Origin: Paenibacillus sp. XY044
GTDB lineage: Bacteria > Bacillota > Bacilli > Paenibacillales > Paenibacillaceae
Length of the DNA: 64,000 bases
Reading direction: 5' to 3'
Assembly (NCBI RefSeq): GCF_002257645.1
Contig: NZ_NQMO01000004.1
Span: forward strand, 310,001-374,000
The notes under the pieces were generated by a model. It was not told where the DNA came from. It saw only the letters and a list, made by a program, of their open reading frames with translations, and did no database searches. Positions 42,811 to 52,091 of the stretch are shown here, piece after piece (the stretch's first letter is position 1; each line of letters opens with the position of its first letter). The translations under genes were made by a program, and so were the position numbers.

Positions 42811-45159
42811 ATGACAAGAAAGCACAAATACGCCGTCCTGTCCGCCCTGATTGCCGCTGTGATCGCGGTCAGCGTACCTTATATGGGCAGGGCGGAGCCG
42901 GTTGAACCGAAGCAGGAGGAAGCAGAAATGAGCGGGGGCCAGGCAGAGGTGGACGATGTCCCCGGCAATGCCGAACCGCCTGCGGCAGAACAGGTGAAAG
43001 AAGATGTTCCGGCGACGGGTAAGGCAGCGGTTCAGCAGCCGGCCAAAAAGGTGTACCCCGTCACCGCGACCCGCAAGGCCGTCTCGAATGCCAAGTACAC
43101 ACTGTATGATGATCCGAAGACCGGCAATATCCGAATCGTTCACAATCAGTCGAAACGGGAGTGGCTTGGCGCGCCTCAGGCTGACCGGAAAACGACTCCA
43201 AGCAACAAGCTGTACCTCGACTCACCGGTTCATATCAGCTACACGGAGGGCTCCGAAATCGTATCCACGTATCCGCTGAAAGATAAGGAGCTCAAGGTCA
43301 AAGAACAAAAGATCGAGAACGGGATCCGGGTCCACTATGAAATGCCATCGATCAAGCTTGCCTTTGCCATGGAATACCGCTTGAGGGAAGATGGGTTTGA
43401 GGTGACCATTCCCCAGGATTCGATCAAGGAATCCGGAAGCGCGCATATCGTCAGTCTGGAGCCGCTGCCGTTCCTGAATGCGGCTTTGGACGAGGATGAC
43501 GGAGCCGTGCTGCTGCCGGACGGATCCGGCGCGCTCATGCCGTTCAAGAAGAATCATCCTCCGTATTATGCGGGATATTCGGAGCCGATTTACGGGCCGG
43601 ATGCCGCCTTCCGGACGCAGTCCCATGATGAGGTGGAGGCCAACTGGCTTCATGAGACGCCGCCGAAGGAAAATATTGCCTTGCCCCTGTTCGGTATATA
43701 CCGCAACGGGACCGGGGCGCTGGGCATCGTTACCGAAGGGGAGTACAGCGCCAAAATCAATGCCACGCCTTCCGGAATCCGAAATATTCCGTTCTACCGA
43801 ACTTCGGTGGAATTCATCTATCGGAACGATGACGTTGTGTTCATTGGCGACAGCGGCAAAGTCCCTTTCTATCAAGGGACAATGATCCCGGGCGACCGCA
43901 AGGTGAGATATGTGCTTACGGAAGGGAAACAAGCGAATTATATCGGCATGGCCGCCGTTTACCGGAACTACCTGATGGAGGAAAAGGGCTTGACGCCCGT
44001 CAAAATGAATCAGCCGATCCTACACCTCAAGCTGTTCGGAGGCATCGAACGCGATGAGATTATCGGCAAAACCTTTATTTCCATGACTACCTTCGAACAG
44101 GCCAAGCAAATCATCGACAGCTATGCCGCCAAGGGAGTGACAGCGATGGACGTCACGTTCGACGGCTGGAATCGCCATGGCAAATATGGGGATCAGCCGG
44201 ATCATTTTCCTGTCAGCAAACCGCTTGGAGGCAGCAAGGGCCTGGAAGACCTGGCCGGGTACGCGAAGAGCAAGGGAATCCGCCTGTTCCTGTCCGCCAA
44301 CTTTGTCCGTGCCTTTTCGGGAAGCGATGGAATAAGCACAAATAAAGACAGCGTCAGGGGAATGGACCGCGAGGTGCTCACTACCTACGACTACTATACT
44401 TCCAATCAGTATAATAACCCTGCCCGCAAGTTCTACTTGCTGAAGCCCGAGCGGACGTTGCATCGCTACATCGAGCCTCAACTGGCCAAATTCGCAGGAC
44501 TTGGGGTTGCGGGAGTCAGTCTGGATTACATGGGCAGCATGCTGTATTCCGATGAGGACCGCTCGCATGAAACGACCCGCGCGGAAGCGGCGGCCAGCTG
44601 GCGGCAGGCGATGGAGCGATTCAAGGAATCGGGCGCCGTGTCGGTCGATTACGGCTTCGCGTATACCTTCGGTTCCGTGGACCGGATAGACGGCGCGCCG
44701 GTAGACTCGAGCCATTTCATCTATGCAAATGAGACGGTACCTTTCTACCAGCTGGTCATGCATGGACTGATCCCCTATACTTCCAGCCCGGCCAATCTCC
44801 GGGACGATGCGGTTTATGACAGGCTGCGCGCCCTGGAATACGGAGCCATTCCGACCTATGAGCTGACCGCGGAAGAGACGAGTAAGCTCCAACGGACTGC
44901 CGAGGACCGGCTGCTGAGTTCCGCCTATCAGGACTGGATGGATGCTTCGGTTCAGGAATATGAAGACTACAGCCGCATCGCTGCCCTAACGATGAATGAG
45001 CAGATGGTTAACCATGAAAAGCTGGGTGCCCAACTGTTCAGGACCACTTACGCCAATGGCGTCCAGGTGATCGTCAATTACGGCAGCAAGTCGGTTGAAG
45101 TGGAAAACACGAAGGTTGATGCCTTAAATTATGCGGTGGTAGAGGGGAGTGCGTCATGA
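42811..45159 (+). CDS. DUF5696 domain-containing extracellular protein (putative TIM-barrel)
   Basis: A 782-residue protein. An N-terminal signal/anchor (about 5-24) is followed by a Glu/Pro-rich linker, a beta-rich domain (about 75-330, with GVRVHYEMPSIKLAFAMEY-like and DGAVLLPDGSGALMPF) and a barrel-like region (about 390-700). The latter shows MDVTFDGWNRHGKYGDQPDHFP, GIRLFLSANFVRAF, GVSLDYMGSML and AVSVDYGFAYTFGSVD, a pattern like (alpha/beta)8 glycoside hydrolases with Asp at strand ends. Enzyme activity is not shown for this family to my knowledge. ATG 42811 is used because AGGAGGG abuts the earlier ATG. It overlaps the next permease gene by 4 bases. Confidence 0.85.
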   Translation: MTRKHKYAVLSALIAAVIAVSVPYMGRAEPVEPKQEEAEMSGGQAEVDDVPGNAEPPAAEQVKEDVPATGKAAVQQPAKKVYPVTATRKAVSNAKYTLYDDPKTGNIRIVHNQSKREWLGAPQADRKTTPSNKLYLDSPVHISYTEGSEIVSTYPLKDKELKVKEQKIENGIRVHYEMPSIKLAFAMEYRLREDGFEVTIPQDSIKESGSAHIVSLEPLPFLNAALDEDDGAVLLPDGSGALMPFKKNHPPYYAGYSEPIYGPDAAFRTQSHDEVEANWLHETPPKENIALPLFGIYRNGTGALGIVTEGEYSAKINATPSGIRNIPFYRTSVEFIYRNDDVVFIGDSGKVPFYQGTMIPGDRKVRYVLTEGKQANYIGMAAVYRNYLMEEKGLTPVKMNQPILHLKLFGGIERDEIIGKTFISMTTFEQAKQIIDSYAAKGVTAMDVTFDGWNRHGKYGDQPDHFPVSKPLGGSKGLEDLAGYAKSKGIRLFLSANFVRAFSGSDGISTNKDSVRGMDREVLTTYDYYTSNQYNNPARKFYLLKPERTLHRYIEPQLAKFAGLGVAGVSLDYMGSMLYSDEDRSHETTRAEAAASWRQAMERFKESGAVSVDYGFAYTFGSVDRIDGAPVDSSHFIYANETVPFYQLVMHGLIPYTSSPANLRDDAVYDRLRALEYGAIPTYELTAEETSKLQRTAEDRLLSSAYQDWMDASVQEYEDYSRIAALTMNEQMVNHEKLGAQLFRTTYANGVQVIVNYGSKSVEVENTKVDALNYAVVEGSAS

Positions 45160-46034
45160 ATTTAAAAATGAAACTTTCCATGCGGGTTCGTCACATGCTG
45201 GAGGGGTACATCTTCATTCTTCCGTGGATTGTCGGATTTCTGTTGTTCATGGCGATCCCCCTGGGCCGCTCCTTCTATTATGCGTTTCACCGGCTTGAGC
45301 CGAGCGAGCACGGGCTGGTGGCAACTTTCGTGGGCTTCACCTATTTCCGGCAGGCGTTTACGACGGATGTCGATTTCCTGCCCCTTCTGCAGAAGACCAT
45401 GACGGCGATGGTTACGCAGGTACCCCTAATTCTGGTGTTTGCCATGTTTAGCGCCCTGCTGCTGAACAAGGCTTCAAGAGGCAAGGTGTTTTTCCGCGGC
45501 GTGTTCTTCCTGCCCGTCATTATCGCGTCGGGCGCCATTCTCCGGGAGCTGCTTGACCAGGGAGCCGCCAAGCTGCCCATCTTTTATCAGTACGATTTAT
45601 TTCGCAAGCTCGCTTTCTTCATTCCGGAACAGATTCTGGAGCCGGTGCTGGAATATGCGGATTCGCTGACGCTGGTCATGTGGGATTCCGGTGTGCAAAT
45701 CTTAATATTTCTGGCCGGGCTGCAGACCATATCGCCTATTCTGTATGAGGCGGCTAAATGCGACGGGGCGACGAAGTGGGAAGTGTTTTGGAAAATAACC
45801 TTTCCGATGATCATGCCGATGATCCTGGTGAACACCCTCTTCAGCATTGTGAACTCATTTACCAAAACGGATAACCACGTCATGAATCATCTGATGAACA
45901 TCGTGTTTCGCAACAATGATTACGGGTACGGTTCGGCCATCGGCTGGCTCTACTTTCTGTTTATCTTCATCGTCCTTGGCATCATCTTTTTCATTTTCCG
46001 TAAAAGCATGGCTACGGCCGAAGGGAGGGCGTGA
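45156..46034 (+). CDS. Sugar ABC transporter permease (MalF/UgpA type), pair 2
   Basis: A 292-residue permease with six helices; FILPWIVGFLLFMAIPLGRSF at the first helix and EAAKCDGATKWEVFWKITFP at the EAA loop. It starts 4 bases inside DUF5696 and overlaps the second permease by 4 bases. It is clearly different from pair 1, so the run encodes two separate channels. Confidence 0.93.
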   Translation: MNLKMKLSMRVRHMLEGYIFILPWIVGFLLFMAIPLGRSFYYAFHRLEPSEHGLVATFVGFTYFRQAFTTDVDFLPLLQKTMTAMVTQVPLILVFAMFSALLLNKASRGKVFFRGVFFLPVIIASGAILRELLDQGAAKLPIFYQYDLFRKLAFFIPEQILEPVLEYADSLTLVMWDSGVQILIFLAGLQTISPILYEAAKCDGATKWEVFWKITFPMIMPMILVNTLFSIVNSFTKTDNHVMNHLMNIVFRNNDYGYGSAIGWLYFLFIFIVLGIIFFIFRKSMATAEGRA

Positions 46035-47038
46035 ATATGGAAAGAATCCAATCGGTGGGCCGGCGCCATCTTCTGCCGAAGCCAAGCGCCCAGGACAGAT
46101 GGAAGATCACGATTGTGAAAAGAACACGTTCGGTGATGGGCACGACCATTTATTATCTGGTGATGCTCAGCTTGTCCTTCGTGTTTCTGTACCCGCTGCT
46201 CTACATCATTTCGCGTTCCTTCATGACTTCGGTCGATGTGGCAAATGCCACGGTGCAGTGGATTCCAACCCATCTCAGCTTTGCCAATTACCGCATTGCT
46301 ATGGAGCAAATTCATTACTGGCCAGGTTTTGCTAATAGTGCTATCATTTCCTTTGGAAGCGCTTTTCTGCAAATCCTCAGCTGCTCGCTGGTCGGTTACG
46401 GTTTTGCCAGGTTCAAGTTCCCGGGGAAGGGCCTATGGATGGCGCTGCTTGTGTTTACCTTTCTTGTGCCTCCCCAGACGATTGTCGTCCCGCTATATTT
46501 GTTTTTCAGCGATATTCCCTTCCTTCATATGAACTGGATCAACACGCATTTGCCGTTTGTGGTGCCGTCTTTGTTCGGCCACGGCCTGAAAGGCGCGCTC
46601 TTTGTGCTGATCTTCATTCAATTTTACCGCAGGCTTCCGCATGTGCTGGAAGAGGCAGCGAGGATTGACGGTGCAGGACCGGTGCGGACCTATTGGAAAA
46701 TCATGTTCCCACTCGCCCGGCCGGCGATGCTTGTTGTATTTCTGTTCTCGGTCGTATGGCACTGGAACGACGTATTTGAGCCTACAACGTATTTGACCGT
46801 CCCGGATTTTTTCAATTTAGCGCAAAATATGGCCACATTCAATGGCAGTGCTGACGCCCAAATGGGGCAGATGGCACAATCGGTATCCTCAAGCCAGGCG
46901 ATTGGCATGCCTCCAACCCTGATGAATCAAATTATGGCAGCCGTCATGTTGACGATCATTCCGATTCTGCTGCTTTACTTGTTCGTACAACGTTATTTCG
47001 TGGAAAGCATAGAGAATTCCGGTATCGCAGGCGAATAG
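46031..47038 (+). CDS. Carbohydrate ABC transporter permease (MalG/UgpE type), pair 2
   Basis: A 335-residue permease with an extended cytoplasmic N-terminus (about 45 residues) before six helices. The EAA loop is EEAARIDGAGPVRTYWKIMFP. It pairs with the preceding gene. It is followed by a YesM-type kinase gene after 34 bases. Confidence 0.93.
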   Translation: MNMERIQSVGRRHLLPKPSAQDRWKITIVKRTRSVMGTTIYYLVMLSLSFVFLYPLLYIISRSFMTSVDVANATVQWIPTHLSFANYRIAMEQIHYWPGFANSAIISFGSAFLQILSCSLVGYGFARFKFPGKGLWMALLVFTFLVPPQTIVVPLYLFFSDIPFLHMNWINTHLPFVVPSLFGHGLKGALFVLIFIQFYRRLPHVLEEAARIDGAGPVRTYWKIMFPLARPAMLVVFLFSVVWHWNDVFEPTTYLTVPDFFNLAQNMATFNGSADAQMGQMAQSVSSSQAIGMPPTLMNQIMAAVMLTIIPILLLYLFVQRYFVESIENSGIAGE

Positions 47039-47072
47039 CAATTGCACTGTTACTTATGGAGGTATATCGGAA

Positions 47073-48875
47073 TTGCGGATTCATTGGACAAGAAAACTGG
47101 CGCTGAGAAGGAGTTTTCAGGCGAAGCTGGTGTTGACCTTCACCGTGATCATGATGGTCACGTTGTCCCTGATCACCTGGATCTGGTATTCCAACACCAC
47201 GAACATTCTTAAACGGAACGCATCGGAGTACGTGATGGACAACATCAAGAACGCCAATCATAGTTTGGATTTTCTGATGAATGAATTCATTTCGCTCTCT
47301 ACATTGATATCGATGAATCAGGAATTTATTGCGGAACCGATTACGCCAAAACCGGAGCAAAGCGATTACGAGCGACTTCTCCGGAGGCGAAAGGTCGAAT
47401 CTTTTCTGGAAACGATCTATTCCTTTAACAGCAGCATATTGGCGATACAAGTCGTCGGGGAAGACGGGACCGTCTTCTCCGCCGGCTTCTCCAAGATGTA
47501 TTACGATGTGATCAGCGATATCTGGAATAAAGATGTGAGCGGCGCTTCGGGCAAAGCGCTTCTGCTTCGGATTAACTTGGCGGGTGGTCTTGAGCCGGAA
47601 AGCGACGAGAGCTATACCGTAGTGATCGGGCAGGCTGTGCTGCGGGGCGGTAAAGTCGTGGGCACCGTGTACATGTATGTCCGGTACAGCGCCATCAGCA
47701 GTTTGATGAGCGCCCAATCGATACCTGGAACCGAATTGATCCTGCTTGATGAGAACGGAGGCGTTCTTTATGGAGAGGATGAGCATTGGTCCCAACTGAT
47801 TCTCGGACACCCCAAGCTCAGCGAGGCGATGAAAGCGGTACAAGCCCGGGGAGGAAGCGTCCAGTATCAGGAGGATGGGAAGCTGGTTTTGATCTATCGG
47901 TCGGATCATACCCGCTGGACAACGGTCGGCTTAATTCCCATCGAAATATTGATCAAGGATTCCCAAGAACTTCGGAATCGGATGTATGGGGCATCCGCCA
48001 TCGTGATGATCATTATTTTCTTGCTTATATTTGCGCTTTCCCAGCAGACGACCAAAAATATTAAGCGGCTCAGCAAGGCCATGAAGGCCGTAGAATCGGG
48101 AGATTTAAGCCCCAAGGAGCTGCCCCGGACCAAAGATGAAATCGGCCTCCTGTCGATCCGCTTTATGCATATGATGGATACGATAAACTCCCTGATTCAC
48201 GATATCAAACGGAACGAGAAGAAGAAGAGGGAAGCGGATTTAAAGGCGCTGCAGCTTCAGATTCATCCCCATTTTTTATATAATACGCTGAATACGATAC
48301 GGTATTTGGCCAAATTGCAGCATGCAGCAAACATCGAACAGGTGACGGGATCCCTGATTCATCTGCTCCGAAGCGCAGCAGGCAAAAATTCGGGTCTGGT
48401 TACGCTCAGCGAAGAGCTGCAAAGCGTGCAAAGCTACATGGATATTCAGAACTACAAGTATGTGGATGATATCGTTATCCATTATGACATGCAGCAAGGA
48501 CTCGAGGATTACCGGGTTCTTCCCCTGCTGCTTCAGCCCTTGGTCGAGAACGCCCTGCTTCACGGGATCGAAGCGAGGAAAGATATCGAAGGCGGCGTCA
48601 TCCGGGTGAGCATCCGTACAGAGCAGGATGACTGCCTGGTCATTGCCGTGATGGATAACGGTCCGGGGATGCCGGCAGAGATGCTGGATTTATTCAGACA
48701 GGGAAAGAATCAGGAGGACCAGCGCAAAATGTTCGGTATCGGTCTTCATAACGTTCATGAGCGCATTCAGCTGACCTATGGCAGCGCCTATGGCCTCGAC
48801 TTGGACAGCAGGCCAGGAGAATATACCAGGGTTACTTTGCGATTGCCTTTTGACTCATCCCGGCCATCCGCTTAA
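47073..48875 (+). CDS. Sensor histidine kinase, YesM type
   Basis: A 600-residue kinase with a TTG start preceded by GGAGG at ten bases. The first helix (about 16-36) and second helix (about 305-326) frame an extracellular Cache-like sensor of about 270 residues. HAMP follows (about 327-380), then a His_kinase domain with the phospho-acceptor His in LQIHPHFLYNTLNTIRYL and an HATPase_c domain (LVENALLHGIEARK, DNGPGMPAEM, GIGLHNVHERIQL). It probably detects a glycan or binding-protein complex outside and phosphorylates the adjacent AraC-type regulator. Confidence 0.92.
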   Translation: MRIHWTRKLALRRSFQAKLVLTFTVIMMVTLSLITWIWYSNTTNILKRNASEYVMDNIKNANHSLDFLMNEFISLSTLISMNQEFIAEPITPKPEQSDYERLLRRRKVESFLETIYSFNSSILAIQVVGEDGTVFSAGFSKMYYDVISDIWNKDVSGASGKALLLRINLAGGLEPESDESYTVVIGQAVLRGGKVVGTVYMYVRYSAISSLMSAQSIPGTELILLDENGGVLYGEDEHWSQLILGHPKLSEAMKAVQARGGSVQYQEDGKLVLIYRSDHTRWTTVGLIPIEILIKDSQELRNRMYGASAIVMIIIFLLIFALSQQTTKNIKRLSKAMKAVESGDLSPKELPRTKDEIGLLSIRFMHMMDTINSLIHDIKRNEKKKREADLKALQLQIHPHFLYNTLNTIRYLAKLQHAANIEQVTGSLIHLLRSAAGKNSGLVTLSEELQSVQSYMDIQNYKYVDDIVIHYDMQQGLEDYRVLPLLLQPLVENALLHGIEARKDIEGGVIRVSIRTEQDDCLVIAVMDNGPGMPAEMLDLFRQGKNQEDQRKMFGIGLHNVHERIQLTYGSAYGLDLDSRPGEYTRVTLRLPFDSSRPSA

Positions 48876-48908
48876 GCGGGGGTCAAGCGATTCGTAGGGG
48901 GCGACGGA

Positions 48909-50534
48909 ATGAACAAGGTTATGGTTGTGGACGATGAGATATTGGCCAGAAACCATTTGCTGGAGCTGATTGATTGGGAGCAGCAAGGGTTTCGGATATG
49001 CGGCATTTTTGATAGCGGGATATCGGCAATGGATGAAATGGGCCGGCTGCACCCGGACATTATTATTTCCGACGTGTACATGCCGATCATGGATGGAATT
49101 CAATTCTCAAGGCAGGCGCAAGCGGAATACCCGGGGGCCCAATTCATTATGCTGAGCAGTTATGACCGATATGATTACGTGCGGGACTCTTTTAAGGGCG
49201 GGGCCGTGGATTATTTGCTCAAAGACCGGATGAACGCGGAAATGCTGCTGTCCGCCCTGAATAAAGCCAGGCTGGCCGCAGCACAGAACCGCATTCATTC
49301 GACGGATCATGCCTCACCGGAAGCTGCGTTGTCCACGGATATGGACCGCGAAGCGGTGAAGAAGGAGATTCGTTCCTGGTTTCGTGGAGCCCGTCTGCAC
49401 AGCGAAGCCTGGGTTCAACTGCAATCAAGCCTGAAAGCGCAGTACGGAGGCAAAGCGCTTGTCGTCATTGCCCTGCAGGTCGATCATGGCACCATCGGGG
49501 AGCAGGGTCTCTCGGAGGAGGAGTATCACCAATGGGCGAAATCCGTGTCCATGCTGTTCGAACAGCATTTCACCGGAGAGATGCTTTATATCCGCCAGCA
49601 TCAGTTTGCGGTCCTGTATGATACGGCATCATCGCGGAGCGAACTTAAGCTGAATGAAGAAATAGAGCATTATCTGGGCCGGATATCCAAACTGTTCTCC
49701 AAGTTTCTCAATGCCCGGATTCGGTATTCGTTCAGCGCTCCCTGCTTAAGGCTGGATCAGCTCCCTCATGCCTATGCCGCCGCCGTAGCCTCCTTGGTTG
49801 AAGGCAGAAGATCCCCGGAGAAGTCGCCGGAATGGGGAGACATCTCCGGCACGGAGACAGGGGAATACCTATTGGGCATCCGGCAGGAGATGGCCATCCT
49901 GGCTTCGGTAGAGTCCAGGGACATCCCGTCTTTAGAGAGACAAATCAATGAGCTGTACCGAATCGCCAGGGATGGCAGCGGGGCTGTATCCGTCCGGATA
50001 TCCCGTCTTAATGATCAATTGTGTGAGCTAGCGGCAAGATTGGGCCGACAATTCGGCCCCCGCGCCGAGGAGCTGGCAAAGCAGCTTCGAGCCGCCATGC
50101 TCTCCGGATCGGAAGAGAAGTGGGGGGAATGCGAAACTGCTGTAGTTGATTGCATGCTTCGCATGTTGGAGCTCATTGAGCCGGAAGCCGTCCCGGAGGG
50201 AGAATCCCTTTATGTACGGAAAGCAATGAATTATATCCGGACGCATTTTCGCGGTGAAATTTCACTTGGACATGCAGCAGCAATTGTCGGGATACATCCC
50301 GTATACTTAAGCAGATTGTTCCGACAAGAAACGGGAATCCCCTTCGTTGAACATGTTAATCGTGCACGGGTGGAAGCTGCCAAGAAAATGATTGAAAATA
50401 AAATAAAAATTAAGGACATTTACAGTGAAGTCGGATTCCAGAATTACAATTACTTCTTTAAAGTATTCAAATCGGTGACCGGGTTCACTCCTGCCAATTA
50501 TGAGCGAATCGTTCTGCACAATAAGGCGAATTGA
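48909..50534 (+). CDS. Response regulator with AraC-type DNA-binding domain, YesN type
   Basis: A 541-residue regulator: receiver domain (about 1-125: VMVVDDEILARNHLLELIDWE, Asp in DIIISDVYMPIMDG, Lys in YLLKDRM), a long central region (about 130-430) and a C-terminal AraC HTH pair (about 440-540: ISLGHAAAIVGIHPVYLSRLF, IKDIYSEVGFQNYNYFFKVFK). It pairs with the YesM-type kinase and probably activates the transporter operon. GGGGGCGA lies upstream of the start. Confidence 0.92.
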   Translation: MNKVMVVDDEILARNHLLELIDWEQQGFRICGIFDSGISAMDEMGRLHPDIIISDVYMPIMDGIQFSRQAQAEYPGAQFIMLSSYDRYDYVRDSFKGGAVDYLLKDRMNAEMLLSALNKARLAAAQNRIHSTDHASPEAALSTDMDREAVKKEIRSWFRGARLHSEAWVQLQSSLKAQYGGKALVVIALQVDHGTIGEQGLSEEEYHQWAKSVSMLFEQHFTGEMLYIRQHQFAVLYDTASSRSELKLNEEIEHYLGRISKLFSKFLNARIRYSFSAPCLRLDQLPHAYAAAVASLVEGRRSPEKSPEWGDISGTETGEYLLGIRQEMAILASVESRDIPSLERQINELYRIARDGSGAVSVRISRLNDQLCELAARLGRQFGPRAEELAKQLRAAMLSGSEEKWGECETAVVDCMLRMLELIEPEAVPEGESLYVRKAMNYIRTHFRGEISLGHAAAIVGIHPVYLSRLFRQETGIPFVEHVNRARVEAAKKMIENKIKIKDIYSEVGFQNYNYFFKVFKSVTGFTPANYERIVLHNKAN

Positions 50535-50561
50535 AGGGAATCAGAAGATGAAAGGGAGTGC

Positions 50562-51917
50562 ATGATGAGGAGAAGCTGGCTCGGGTCCGTATGCTTGGCG
50601 AGTCTTCTAATACTGTCTTCTGCCTGCGATTCTGCTAACATCCATCTCAATCATATACCGGAACAGGATGGAGCCGATTTAAGCAAAGAAACAATCGTGC
50701 TCTGGAAGTGGATTCCAAGTGGTGATCAGATGCGGGATTTGGAGATATCCTTTGAACAGCAAAATCCGGACATCGATCTGGTCGTTCAGCATATCGGCGA
50801 ATCGGAGGCGTATTTTCAAAAGTTATCCGTCGGACTTGCCAGCGGTAACGGGCCGGACATTATTGCGATGCAGGTTGGCGCGAATGCAAACAAATACAAG
50901 TCATTTCTTGAACCGCTCCGTCCCTACGCGGAGAAAAGCTGGGGCCCCGATTGGAAATCGCGGTTCCATAAGCTGGCCTTGGAACAATCCGCATCTTCGG
51001 GTGAGGATTATCGGGTTCTGCCGGGTGGAATTACCATTACACCTCTCATATTTTACAATCGGTCCATATTCGAGAGTTCGAATCTGGAGGAACCGCGTAC
51101 ATATGATGAGCTGCTCCATGTCATATCCGTCCTTCGAAAATCCGATCCTGCATTGCAAAACGGGATTGGAATCGGAGGGAAAGAGGGATGGGCCTGCCGG
51201 GACATCTTTATGGCGATCGCAGGTCAAATCGCCCCCGGTAAAGTGTACCGTGCGGAGCAGGGCCTGGTTCCCTGGACAGACCCGGACCTGGTCGAAAGCT
51301 ATCGCTGGTGGAGAAAAATGTTTGAGGACGGGGTATTTGACAGCCAAGCTTTGGAACGTGCTCTTTATCCCTATGCTTATAACGATTTTAATCGCGGGAC
51401 GCTGGCGATGCTCAGCATGGGGTCATGGCAGCTCAGCGTGATGACCCGCCAGGCGGTTAGCGGCTTATATCATCCGAACCGCTTTGGTTTATTTCCGCTG
51501 CCTCAATTGACTGAAGGAACCCGCCGGGCGGCTACGGCGACAGTGGATGTTGCCTGGGCGATGAACCGGGATTCGAAACACAAAGAGGCGGTATGGAAAT
51601 TTATAGAGTTCATGACGACAGGGGAAGGGCAGCGAGTTTGGTCCAATTCACTGCAGGTGCTGCCAAGCGCAACAGGGATCCAAGTCGATCGGAAGGCCAT
51701 GGCAGGTCAGATGGAAGAAAAGGCGCTCGCCACGGTCCTTGATTATTATACGGAACCCGGCATGGCTGGAACGCGCGAGCTGACGAATTCCGATGTTCAG
51801 CAGAAGCTGTTTGAAGTACTTCAGGCGCTTGCGGCGAAAGGCATAACTCCTGAAGAGGCTGCGCTGCAAATGCAGCAGGTGATGGACCGGGGTGCGCTAT
51901 TTGAGAATACGAACTAA
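50562..51917 (+). CDS. ABC transporter substrate-binding lipoprotein (third binding protein)
   Basis: A 451-residue SBP type 1 protein. The signal peptide (MRRSWLGSVCLASLLILSSAC) ends in the lipobox SSAC. The mature part (IVLWKWIPSGDQMRDLEISFEQQNPDIDLVVQHIGES, GNGPDIIAMQVGANANKY) fits CUT1 binding proteins. AAGGGAG precedes two adjacent ATGs, and the second has better spacing. It follows the YesN gene by 27 bases. No permease follows it, so it must feed one of the two pairs upstream or present ligand to the YesM-type sensor. Confidence 0.9.
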   Translation: MMRRSWLGSVCLASLLILSSACDSANIHLNHIPEQDGADLSKETIVLWKWIPSGDQMRDLEISFEQQNPDIDLVVQHIGESEAYFQKLSVGLASGNGPDIIAMQVGANANKYKSFLEPLRPYAEKSWGPDWKSRFHKLALEQSASSGEDYRVLPGGITITPLIFYNRSIFESSNLEEPRTYDELLHVISVLRKSDPALQNGIGIGGKEGWACRDIFMAIAGQIAPGKVYRAEQGLVPWTDPDLVESYRWWRKMFEDGVFDSQALERALYPYAYNDFNRGTLAMLSMGSWQLSVMTRQAVSGLYHPNRFGLFPLPQLTEGTRRAATATVDVAWAMNRDSKHKEAVWKFIEFMTTGEGQRVWSNSLQVLPSATGIQVDRKAMAGQMEEKALATVLDYYTEPGMAGTRELTNSDVQQKLFEVLQALAAKGITPEEAALQMQQVMDRGALFENTN

Positions 51918-51955
51918 ATCAAATATCAGCATGGTTTATTGATGTTTGTGAATGC

Positions 51956-51983
51956 AGCCGGTTCTTCGGGATCGGCTATTTTT
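51956..51983 (+). terminator. Intrinsic terminator of the transporter operon
   Basis: AGCCGGTTC / GGGATCGGCT stem with wobble pairs and a TTC loop, followed by ATTTTT. Confidence 0.7.
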
Positions 51984-52091
51984 CGTCAATTTCTCACGAT
52001 GTTCAGAGAATCTATTTGCACTTCCACGATCTAATCTCCGGGCGCTCTAAGATTGCAATAGCGGGATGTGACTGTTTCCGCTACTATAAAT

